Assembly (NCBI GenBank): GCA_948852945.1
Contig: CAQPBJ010000003.1
Span: 1 to 64,000, forward strand
Direction of reading: 5' to 3'
DNA length: 64,000 nt
Source of the DNA: an uncultured Clostridia bacterium
GTDB taxonomy: Bacteria; Bacillota; Clostridia; TANB77; CAG-508
The notes under the pieces were generated by a model. The model ran no database searches, had not been told where the DNA came from, and was given only the letters and a program-made list of their open reading frames with translations. Positions 13,034-20,510 of the stretch are shown here, in pieces. The translations under genes and the position numbers were made by a program. How positions within the stretch are numbered: the stretch's first letter is position 1; each line of letters begins with the position of its first letter.

Positions 13034-14920
13034 ATGATTTTTAGAGATAAAGTAGGTACAGCTATTGAATTAATAACACAAAAAATGAGAATGAAAAATG
13101 GTACTAAAAGACGAAAATTGGCTAGAGATGTTAAACATAAAAATGGTATATTAAAGTCATCTGATTTGAATAGAATCTATATGGGATTAGATATTCTTGA
13201 ACGTTTAACTGATAATCAAATAGCGTTTGAACAAAGTAAATTATTATCAGGAGATGCAGATGTATCTAAAATAAAAAGAGAACTAATAGGTTATAGTTCG
13301 ATTTTGGAAGATTTGATTAGAAGATTGAAGTATGGTGCACGTGATGAGGCTGAAATAAGACAAAGAATAGAGTCATTACTGCCAAAAACGAAAATTGTAC
13401 AGGCTGCAAGAGATGGAATTATATTGAAACAGGAAACAAGAAGAGAAGAAATAAATGGTGAAGTGATAGATAAAGTTTATGATACAGCAATGACACCAAA
13501 TGAGGTTATTAGTATACTTTTTGATTATGAAAGAGAATTAAGTATAGTTCAAAGAAGAAAAATAGAAGATTATATGTCTTTAGGTCTTGGTATGGCTGGG
13601 ATATTAGGAATGCTATTTGATTCTAGAAAATCAGAAAGTAAAGGTAGAGGAAAAGCTGTTGCAATTGGAACAGTGGCTATTACGGGAATTAATTTAATAG
13701 AGCAAATGTTTCCAGATAATAGTAGAGATGAAGCTTGGAATATAAGAAAAAAGACATTTAGAATGAGGGATGATTTATTAGAAAATGAATCAGTAAGTAG
13801 TGAAGCTGTGAGTGCTGAAATTGATGCAATAGCAAAATTAACTGAACAAGAACAAAAAATATCAAATGCTGGAGAAAATAGAGAGCTTATATTTAAAATA
13901 TGTAAGGATATATTAGTTGCTATTATTATAGGAGCATATGTAAATAAAACGGTTAAAGTTAATGAAAGTGGCAAATTAGATGGAAAGGCTTTAGCATCAA
14001 CATTAATAAAAATACAATCAGCTAAAGGTATTTCAGAAAAACTTGTACAGTTTATATCTAGTATTAATGGAAGTAAAGCAAAAGGATTAGAGTTGAAAAA
14101 TTTGACATGTCAAGTTCAGAGTATTCTTAGACAAATGGAAGAAAAGGTAGATCCTTTGATAGGTGCAGAAAAGTCTTTTGATTCTTTAAAAATAATAGAT
14201 TTAGATGGAAAATTTTATCCTAAAAGAGATTATGAAACAGGAAAAATATTATTTAGTACAAGACTTGTTGTTCCCGAGTTTAGTATGAAACGAGGAGATG
14301 TAGTATTATTATCTGGCGAATCTGGTTCAGGAAAAAGTACTTTTTTAAGATTATTAAAAAGAGGAGATATTAATAATCGAAATTGTATTATATTAGATGA
14401 TACAGAAACTGTTGATAATTTAGGTTCTGAATATATATCTTTTAGACCAAGTATTGATTTAGGTAATGAGACAAATGTATTATTCCAAATAACTGGTAAG
14501 GAAAGTATTTCAGAATTAGATGATACTGAAAAAGAGAGTGTAATTAGAATTTTACATGAATTAAAGTTAGATTTTCCAGATTTATTAGAGCAATTGGCAT
14601 CTAAGAAATTTATGGAATTTTCTACAGGACAGCAAAGAAGATTAGCTTTATCGAAATTGTTTTATAGAATAGATGATGGTACTTCAGTAATAATAGTAGA
14701 TGAGCCAGTAGGTAATGTTGAAAATGAATTAATTAGAAGTCAATTGGAAATGATAAAAGCATATGCTGAAAGAAAGAATGTTATGCTTTTATTAACAACA
14801 CATAGATTGGATTTAGTACAAGATTTAGTTACAAAAAGATATCATATTAATCAAGAAGGAGTATTAGAAAATATTCCAGTTAAAACGAATGAAGAAAAAG
14901 GGAAAGATAATGAGAGATAG
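13034..14920 (+). CDS. ABC-type ATPase with a long unrecognised N-terminal region
   Basis: The 628-residue protein starts at ATG 13034, after GGAGGTAGTG; an in-frame TTG at 13010 precedes that RBS and is rejected. The last 215 residues are one ABC ATPase domain: Walker A SGESGSGKSTFLRLL (about 427), signature FSTGQQRRLALSKL (about 529) and Walker B VIIVDEPVGNVE (about 552), then an H-loop THRL. The first 400 residues are helical, with weak hydrophobic stretches at about 182-196, 207-225 and 290-306. Those could be short membrane segments or a buried helical bundle. A half-transporter normally has six spans, which are not evident here. The gene stands opposite the uracil permease gene. Its role is unknown; a soluble SMC-like or membrane-surface ATPase is possible. 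Confidence 0.7.
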   Translation: MIFRDKVGTAIELITQKMRMKNGTKRRKLARDVKHKNGILKSSDLNRIYMGLDILERLTDNQIAFEQSKLLSGDADVSKIKRELIGYSSILEDLIRRLKYGARDEAEIRQRIESLLPKTKIVQAARDGIILKQETRREEINGEVIDKVYDTAMTPNEVISILFDYERELSIVQRRKIEDYMSLGLGMAGILGMLFDSRKSESKGRGKAVAIGTVAITGINLIEQMFPDNSRDEAWNIRKKTFRMRDDLLENESVSSEAVSAEIDAIAKLTEQEQKISNAGENRELIFKICKDILVAIIIGAYVNKTVKVNESGKLDGKALASTLIKIQSAKGISEKLVQFISSINGSKAKGLELKNLTCQVQSILRQMEEKVDPLIGAEKSFDSLKIIDLDGKFYPKRDYETGKILFSTRLVVPEFSMKRGDVVLLSGESGSGKSTFLRLLKRGDINNRNCIILDDTETVDNLGSEYISFRPSIDLGNETNVLFQITGKESISELDDTEKESVIRILHELKLDFPDLLEQLASKKFMEFSTGQQRRLALSKLFYRIDDGTSVIIVDEPVGNVENELIRSQLEMIKAYAERKNVMLLLTTHRLDLVQDLVTKRYHINQEGVLENIPVKTNEEKGKDNER

Positions 14921-14949
14921 AATGTATAGAATTTGTTAAATATATATTA

Positions 14950-14978
14950 TTGCTATTTATTTTTTTATATGTTAAAAT
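14950..14978 (+). promoter_or_regulatory. Promoter of the 15017 gene
   Basis: TTGCTA (14950-14955) and TAAAAT (14973-14978) are 17 bases apart; the RBS AAAGGAG and ATG 15017 follow. Confidence 0.6.
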
Positions 14979-15016
14979 TTTTTTAGATTCTTAGAATTGT
15001 ACAAAGGAGTAAAAGT

Positions 15017-15352
15017 ATGACAGGGTTTCTTGTGATAATTTTTATGCTTCTTATTATTATAGTTATGTTGATAGCTTTGGCAGTAGCTCAAATAAAAATG
15101 GCTGGGATGAATGTAAAGGATTTCTGGTCTTTTGTGAAGGCTAATGAAACCTTGAATAAGCTATATGCATTCTCAAAGAAGTATGAAAAATTAACAACAA
15201 ATGAACAATTAGTTTTTTTAAGAGAGGCGGAGAGAGTTTTTGAAGCTTTTGATAAGGTTCCTAATGTTTTGTGGGAAGAGGATTATCAAAAGTATATGGA
15301 AGTTTTGTCTACTTATAAGGATATTAAGATTGTTAGGTGGGAGTCCAATTAG
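15017..15352 (+). CDS. Small single-span membrane protein
   Basis: The 111-residue product is not recognised. Residues 3-28 are one very hydrophobic segment (GFLVIIFMLLIIIVMLIALA). Residues 35-111 are a soluble helical domain, presumably cytoplasmic (SKKYEKLTTNEQLVFLREA; PNVLWEEDYQKYMEVL). Base usage is slightly less AT-rich than in its neighbours but not as strongly different as in the GC-richer cassettes. Its stop codon lies in the loop of its terminator hairpin. It has its own promoter and forms a single-gene unit. Confidence 0.65.
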   Translation: MTGFLVIIFMLLIIIVMLIALAVAQIKMAGMNVKDFWSFVKANETLNKLYAFSKKYEKLTTNEQLVFLREAERVFEAFDKVPNVLWEEDYQKYMEVLSTYKDIKIVRWESN

Positions 15353-15364
15353 GACTCCTTTTTT
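15340..15364 (+). terminator. Terminator overlapping the 15017 gene's stop codon
   Basis: GGAGTCC (15340-15346) and GGACTCC (15352-15358) flank the stop codon; six T follow. Confidence 0.88.
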
Positions 15365-15371
15365 GCAGGCC

Positions 15372-15493
15372 GTTAAAATAATAAACGGCGTCTTGCGTTG
15401 TTACAAAGATAATTAAATTACTGCGACGTACACACGTACGCCTCGTAATATTAATTATCCTTGTGCCTAGCAATACTTGTTTCTTATTTTAAC
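15372..15493. repeat. Long hairpin repeat, copy A1
   Basis: The outer arms GTTAAAATAATAAAC (15372-15386) and GTTTCTTATTTTAAC (15479-15493) pair at 14 of 15 positions. An inner stem (ACAAAGATAATTAA with TTAATTATCCTTGT) and a tip stem (ATTAC...GTAC with GTACG...GTAAT) follow. Between outer and inner stems lies TCTTGCGTTGTTACA (15391-15405), which occurs identically at 51279-51293. The stem sequences are not shared with the other copies. Confidence 0.7.
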
Positions 15494-15513
15494 TTAGTTA
15501 GATTAGTTATAAT

Positions 15514-15677
15514 AAAAATACATATATAGATACTATTTTAATATTGCGCTAGCTGCTAAGACTGTTAAAGCTTTGCTTGTTACAGTCTTAGTAGTTAATT
15601 TAAAGCTTGTTTTAAATTAACTACTTTGTAATGAGCGAAGAGCAAAATATTAAAATAGTATCTATATATGTATTTTT
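15514..15677. repeat. Long hairpin repeat, copy A2 (32-bp perfect stem)
   Basis: The 32-base arms at 15514-15545 and 15646-15677 are perfect reverse complements. The 100-base cap holds GCGCTAGC (15546-15553), two further perfect hairpins (CTAAGACTGT/ACAGTCTTAG and TAGTTAATTTAAA/TTTAAATTAACTA) and GCGAAGAGCAAA (15635-15646). The cap motifs recur at 51.3 and 57.9 kb; the stem does not. No gene lies in the 441 bases between 15353 and 15793. Confidence 0.8.
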
Positions 15678-15793
15678 GTTTTGATACTAATTTATCTAAA
15701 AAATAAATTTAAAAAAGTTCAAAAATAGGTGGCATGATTAATTATAATATGATAGAATGACGAAAGAAAAATATAAGAGGAGTTGTTTATAAA

Positions 15794-16489
15794 ATGTATA
15801 AAAGAGTCCTATTAAAGTTAAGCGGAGAGGCTATGGCTGGTGATAATAAAACTGGTATTAATCCAGGTGTTGTTGATTCAATTACTGAAAAGGTAGTTAA
15901 ATTAGTTAATATGGGAATACAAGTTGGTATAGTTACAGGAGGAGGAAATTTCTGGAGAGGAAAAAATGGATACAAAATGGAAAGCACTACTTCTGATTAT
16001 ATGGGTATGCTTGCTACAGTTTTAAATTCATTAGCTATGAAAGATGCTTTAGTGTCTAAAGGGATAAAAGCAGTTGTGCAAACTTCTATTATAATGACTC
16101 AAATTGCAGAACCTTATACAAAAAGAGATATGGAAAAGCATTTTGAAGAAGGAGCAGTTGTTGTTTTTGGTGGAGGAACTGGTCATCCATTCTTTTCAAC
16201 TGATACTACTGCAGCACTTAGAGCTGCTGAGATGAGAGCAGATGTTATTTTAGTTGCTAAAACTATTGATGGTGTTTATTCAGCTGATCCAAAGGTTGAT
16301 CCAAATGCTATTAAATATACAGAAATTACTTATGATGAAGTTTTAAGTAAAAATTTAAAAGTTATGGATGCATCAAGTATTGCTATTTGTAGAGATAACA
16401 ATATTCCACTTTCTGTTTTTTCACTTCATGATACAGAAAATATTGTAAGAGCTGCTAATGGCGAAAATATTGGAACCATAGTTAAATAA
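15794..16489 (+). CDS. pyrH: UMP kinase
   Basis: The 231-residue protein is a full-length bacterial UMP kinase of the amino-acid kinase fold. It starts YKRVLLKLSGEAMAG, contains GIVTGGGNFWRG and GGGTGHPFFSTDTTAALRA, and has the KTIDGVYSADPK loop near residue 155. It phosphorylates UMP to UDP for RNA and cell-wall nucleotide supply and is normally controlled by UTP and GTP. It is the first gene of pyrH-frr-uppS-cdsA-rseP. The usual upstream pair rpsB-tsf is absent; two large hairpin repeats lie there instead. Confidence 0.98.
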   Translation: MYKRVLLKLSGEAMAGDNKTGINPGVVDSITEKVVKLVNMGIQVGIVTGGGNFWRGKNGYKMESTTSDYMGMLATVLNSLAMKDALVSKGIKAVVQTSIIMTQIAEPYTKRDMEKHFEEGAVVVFGGGTGHPFFSTDTTAALRAAEMRADVILVAKTIDGVYSADPKVDPNAIKYTEITYDEVLSKNLKVMDASSIAICRDNNIPLSVFSLHDTENIVRAANGENIGTIVK

Positions 16490-16503
16490 TAGGAGGAAGA
16501 AAT

Positions 16504-17052
16504 ATGGAATTTAATGAACTTGAAGAGAGAATGAATAAAACACTAAGTGTTTTAGAAGAAAATTTTTCAGAAATTAGAGCTGGTAGAGCTAATCCAGCAA
16601 TTTTAAATAAGGTTACTGTAGATTATTATGGTGTACCAACACCTATTAATCAAATGGCAGGTATTTCAGTGCCAGAGGCTAGATTAATTGTTATTCAACC
16701 ATGGGATGCCAGTGTATTAAAAGAAATAGAAAAAGCTATTCTTGCTTCAGATATTGGATTAAATCCAAATAATGATGGAAAAGTTATTCGTTTATCTTTC
16801 CCAGAACTTACTGAAGAAAGAAGAAAAGATTTAGTTAAAGATATTAAGAAAATAGCTGAAGAGTCTAAAGTTGCTATAAGATCTATTAGAAGAGATGGTA
16901 TTGATGAAGCTAAATCAATGCAAAAAGAATCTTTGATAACAGAAGATGATTTGAAGAAGGCTGAAGATCAAATACAAAAACTAACAGATAAAAAAATAGC
17001 TGAAATTGATAGCTTATTAGAGAAAAAAGAAAAAGAAATTATGTCTATATAA
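16504..17052 (+). CDS. frr: Ribosome recycling factor
   Basis: The 182-residue protein has the length and motifs of RRF: SEIRAGRANPAILNKVTVDYYG, the PEARLIVIQPWD segment and RRDGIDEAKSM in the long helix. With EF-G it splits the post-termination ribosome. It lies 14 bases after pyrH with the RBS AGGAGGAAG, the usual pyrH-frr pair. Confidence 0.98.
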   Translation: MEFNELEERMNKTLSVLEENFSEIRAGRANPAILNKVTVDYYGVPTPINQMAGISVPEARLIVIQPWDASVLKEIEKAILASDIGLNPNNDGKVIRLSFPELTEERRKDLVKDIKKIAEESKVAIRSIRRDGIDEAKSMQKESLITEDDLKKAEDQIQKLTDKKIAEIDSLLEKKEKEIMSI

Positions 17053-17083
17053 TAATAGTAGCGCGATTAGAAAGGATGAAATA

Positions 17084-17791
17084 ATGGATAAAGCAAATAT
17101 TCCTAATCATGTTGCTATCATTATGGATGGTAATAGAAGATGGGCTAAAGAAAAAGGCATAGATTATCGACTAGGTCATAAAGAGGGAGCTAAAACTTTA
17201 GAAAAAATAGTTAGATATGCAAAAAAAGTTGGCATAAAATATATTACAGTATATGCTTTTTCTACTGAAAATTGGAAAAGAAGCGAAGAAGAAGTTGGAG
17301 CATTAATGCTTTTACTTAAAAATTATTTAGATGATTATGGAAAAAGAGCAGATACAGAAAATATAAAAGTTAAAGTATTAGGAGATATCAGTGCACTTTC
17401 AGATGGATTACAAAAAAGCATAAGAAAATGTGAAAATAGAACTAAAGATAATGATGGAATTACTTTTTCTATAGGAATTAACTATGGTGGCAGAGATGAA
17501 CTAATTCATGCTATAAAAAGTATTGCAAATGATGTAAAAGAAGGTAATGTAAAAATAGATGATATTAACGAAAATCTTGTTTCTGATAATTTATATACAG
17601 CTGGAATTCCAGATCCAGATTTAGTTATTAGAACAAGTGGAGAATTACGTATGAGTAATTTTCTTCCTTGGCAAATTGTATATTCAGAATTTTTATTTTT
17701 GGATAAATATTGGCCAGACTTTTCTGAAGAAGATATTGATAATGCAATTGTAGTTTATCAAAATCGAAACAGAAAATTTGGAGCAAAATAA
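17084..17791 (+). CDS. uppS: Undecaprenyl diphosphate synthase
   Basis: The 235-residue cis-prenyltransferase has the IPNHVAIIMDGNRRWA catalytic motif (the Asp and Asn-Arg-Arg of the family), GHKEGAKTLE, YAFSTENWKR and the C-terminal DPDLVIRTSGELRMSNFLPWQ segment. It makes the C55 lipid carrier for peptidoglycan and other envelope polymers. It follows frr by 31 bases in the conserved order. Confidence 0.97.
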   Translation: MDKANIPNHVAIIMDGNRRWAKEKGIDYRLGHKEGAKTLEKIVRYAKKVGIKYITVYAFSTENWKRSEEEVGALMLLLKNYLDDYGKRADTENIKVKVLGDISALSDGLQKSIRKCENRTKDNDGITFSIGINYGGRDELIHAIKSIANDVKEGNVKIDDINENLVSDNLYTAGIPDPDLVIRTSGELRMSNFLPWQIVYSEFLFLDKYWPDFSEEDIDNAIVVYQNRNRKFGAK

Positions 17792-17808
17792 AAAGTAGGA
17801 GAAATACT

Positions 17809-18627
17809 ATGTTTAAAAGATGTTTGACAATGGTAATAGGATTACCTATTGTTATAGCTGTGATTGTTTTTGCAAATAAATATGTTGTAGATGCAATTGT
17901 TGCAGTATTAGCAATATCAGCTATATATGAATATACTAAATGCACTAGAAACAAATTTAAAACTATAATGTGGGTGGGAATAGTAACGGCAGCAATGATA
18001 TCATTAATACACTTTATTCCATGTGAATATTTATTGAGATATTTACCACTTGGATTATTAACGATTTTAGCTATTCTATTTATGCATGTAGTTTTTACAG
18101 ATATGAAAATAAATGCTGCAGATATTGCAGTAACTTTATTTGGTATTATATATATTGTAGGTTTATTTGCTTATGTGGCACTTTTGAATGGATATGAAAG
18201 AAATGGATTTATATTAGGAAAATTATTTTTAGGATATTTATTTTTAGCTACATGGGGATGTGATGTGTTTGCATTTTTAATTGGGTTTAAATTTGGAAAA
18301 CACAAATTTAGTAAAATTAGTCCTAAAAAATCAGTTGAAGGTTGTTTAGCAGGAACTATTTCAGGAGTAGTTTTAGTACTAATTACTACAGTGATATATA
18401 ATCAAGTATTTGATTTGCAAATTAATTATTTAATTATAGGAATAATTGGTTTAGTTATAAATTTACTAGGGCAGATTGGAGATTTTTCAGCTTCTTGTAT
18501 TAAAAGATATTCAGAAGTTAAAGATTTTTCTAATTTATTGCCAGGTCATGGTGGAATAATAGATAGATTTGATAGTGTTATTTTTGCAGCACCTTTTGCG
18601 TATTATTTATTAACATTATTAATTTAG
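17809..18627 (+). CDS. cdsA: Phosphatidate cytidylyltransferase
   Basis: The 272-residue protein has about eight membrane segments and the CDS signature near the C-term (GQIGDFSASCIKRYSEVKDFSNLLPGH..DRFDS in pieces), with the KISPKKSVEG segment before it. It makes CDP-diacylglycerol from phosphatidic acid and CTP. It lies 17 bases after uppS. In most Clostridia dxr follows; here rseP follows directly. Confidence 0.95.
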   Translation: MFKRCLTMVIGLPIVIAVIVFANKYVVDAIVAVLAISAIYEYTKCTRNKFKTIMWVGIVTAAMISLIHFIPCEYLLRYLPLGLLTILAILFMHVVFTDMKINAADIAVTLFGIIYIVGLFAYVALLNGYERNGFILGKLFLGYLFLATWGCDVFAFLIGFKFGKHKFSKISPKKSVEGCLAGTISGVVLVLITTVIYNQVFDLQINYLIIGIIGLVINLLGQIGDFSASCIKRYSEVKDFSNLLPGHGGIIDRFDSVIFAAPFAYYLLTLLI

Positions 18628-18636
18628 GAGGAAAGA

Positions 18637-19887
18637 TTGTTTACGTTTATAATAAATGCTTTTAAAGTTATATTTGTTTTAGGCTTTCTAGTTTTAATTC
18701 ATGAGGGTGGACATTTTTTAGTTGCAAAATTATTTAAAGTAAAAGTAAATGAATTTTCTATAGGTTTTGGAAAAAAGCTTGTTTCTAGAAAAAAAGGAGA
18801 AACAGAATATTCATTAAGAGCTGTTCCACTAGGTGGATTCGTAAGCATGCTTGGAGAAGATGAACGATCAGATGATGAAAGGTCTTTTTCAAAGCAATCA
18901 ATTCCAAAAAGAATTGCTATTTGCGCTGCTGGTGGAATTGTAAATATTATTTTTGGACTATTAGTTTATTTTATATTATTACTTTGTATTGGAAATTTTG
19001 TTTCTAAAGAAGTTGGTTCTGTTGTCAGTGGATATGGAGCTGAAAGTGCTGGTTTATTGCCAGGAGATGAGATTGTTTCTATTAATGATAAGAAGATTTT
19101 TATAGCTTCAGATATTTCAGAAATAGTAGCAGAAAATGGAACAAAAGAACTTAATATAGTAATAAAAAGAAATGGTGAAAAAAAGAATATAAAAGTTATT
19201 CCTACAGAAGAAAAAGTTAAGTCACTAGGTGTTTATTTGGATGATTCAAATGAATGTAAAGTTTCATATATAGCTAAAGATTCACCTGTTAATGGTAAAA
19301 TAAATTTAGGTGATACGATTCTTGCAATTAATGATGAAAATTTAAATGGTGATACAGAAAAATTAAATACTTTAGTTCAAGACTCAGAATCTGAAATTAA
19401 TGTAAAAATAAAAAATGGTAATGAAGAAAAGGTTGTTAGTATAATGCCCAAAGAGTATTCTAATTATTATATAGGTGTTGTTTTTAAACAAGCTGACAAA
19501 GATATAGGGACTAGATTATATTATTCATGGTTTGAAACTGGAGATTTTATTTTATCTTTAGCAGATAATGTAAAAAATTTATTTACAACTAAGGTTTCTG
19601 TAAATGATATGATGGGACCTATAGGAATATCTAAAACAGTTTCAGAAACATCAGGTATTCGTGATTTTATATATTTAATGGCACTTATATCATTATCATT
19701 AGGAATTACTAATCTTTTACCAATACCAGCTTTAGATGGTGGAAAAATATTTATACTACTTATTGAAGCTATTAGAAGAAAGCCACTTAAAGAAAATACA
19801 GAAATATTTATACAAATGATAGGATTTTCTTTATTAATATTATTATCAATTTATATTTCGTATATAGATATAATAAGATTTTTTTAA
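18637..19887 (+). CDS. rseP: RIP zinc metalloprotease (site-2 protease)
   Basis: The 416-residue membrane protease starts at TTG 18637 with AGGAGG five bases before. HEGGHFLVAK near residue 22 is the HExxH zinc motif in the first membrane segment. A PDZ-like domain covers about 130-200, with a possible second one at about 205-270. NLLPIPALDGGK near 370 supplies the third zinc ligand. It cleaves membrane anchors of anti-sigma factors or signal-peptide remnants. The usual dxr before it and ispG after it are missing. Confidence 0.95.
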   Translation: MFTFIINAFKVIFVLGFLVLIHEGGHFLVAKLFKVKVNEFSIGFGKKLVSRKKGETEYSLRAVPLGGFVSMLGEDERSDDERSFSKQSIPKRIAICAAGGIVNIIFGLLVYFILLLCIGNFVSKEVGSVVSGYGAESAGLLPGDEIVSINDKKIFIASDISEIVAENGTKELNIVIKRNGEKKNIKVIPTEEKVKSLGVYLDDSNECKVSYIAKDSPVNGKINLGDTILAINDENLNGDTEKLNTLVQDSESEINVKIKNGNEEKVVSIMPKEYSNYYIGVVFKQADKDIGTRLYYSWFETGDFILSLADNVKNLFTTKVSVNDMMGPIGISKTVSETSGIRDFIYLMALISLSLGITNLLPIPALDGGKIFILLIEAIRRKPLKENTEIFIQMIGFSLLILLSIYISYIDIIRFF

Positions 19888-19938
19888 AGAAAAGAAGTTA
19901 AAAATTTATTTTTAACTTTAGAAAGGAATTGAAATCAA

Positions 19939-20493
19939 ATGAAATGTAAAATTTGTGGAGTGGAATTAAAAAAAGATGGCGAGCTATGTAAAAATTGTAT
20001 GAACAAATTAATGCAGGAACAAGAAGTACGTAATGACAAAAGTCCAATATATACATTTAAAAGTAAATTTTTATTTGGATATGAGTTATTAAGAAATAGT
20101 GAACAAATTGGTGTGGCTATATTTACAATTATTTTAGTTTTAAGTGTAGACTGGAATTTATGGAAATATACAGTTATAGGTGCATGTTTATTTGTCATGT
20201 ATGAAATATGTTATTTACTTTATTTGAAAGGTTCAATTTCAAGAGTAACTTGCACAATGTATAGAACTAAATTAGTGATTTCTAAAGGAATTTTTAAGAA
20301 AAAAGTAAAAGAAATTCCATATGCTGAGATTGAGGAAATTTCTTACAAACAAGGTAATATGAATAGATTATTTAAAAATGGAACTATTGCTATAAAAAGA
20401 GATACTCATAATATTATGGAAAAAAATACTTATATTGAGGCTGTAGCAAATATAGAAGAAGTTTTTGAAAAAATAAAGGAAATATATAATTAA
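19939..20493 (+). CDS. Zinc-ribbon membrane protein with PH-like domain
   Basis: The 184-residue protein begins with a four-cysteine zinc ribbon (MKCKICGVELKK, LCKNCMNKL). Two membrane segments follow at about residues 53-72 and 76-95. A bacterial PH-like beta domain covers about 105-180 (TCTMYRTKLVISKGIF; IPYAEIEEISYKQGNMN). The combination suggests a membrane-anchored adaptor; no partner is known. The RBS GAAAGG is present. It lies in the conserved rseP-to-polC position usually filled by ispG. Confidence 0.75.
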   Translation: MKCKICGVELKKDGELCKNCMNKLMQEQEVRNDKSPIYTFKSKFLFGYELLRNSEQIGVAIFTIILVLSVDWNLWKYTVIGACLFVMYEICYLLYLKGSISRVTCTMYRTKLVISKGIFKKKVKEIPYAEIEEISYKQGNMNRLFKNGTIAIKRDTHNIMEKNTYIEAVANIEEVFEKIKEIYN

Positions 20494-20510
20494 TAAGGTA
20501 GGCGTAACTA

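Noticed and set aside
15372..15493. Copy A1 as an integron attC site
   Set aside because: The conserved RYYYAAC and GTTRRRY ends are absent and there is no integrase or gene cassette array.
15514..15677. Copy A2 as a MITE or insertion sequence with terminal inverted repeats
   Set aside because: The 32-bp arms do not recur at the other copies and no target duplication is seen, so a standard MITE model does not fit.
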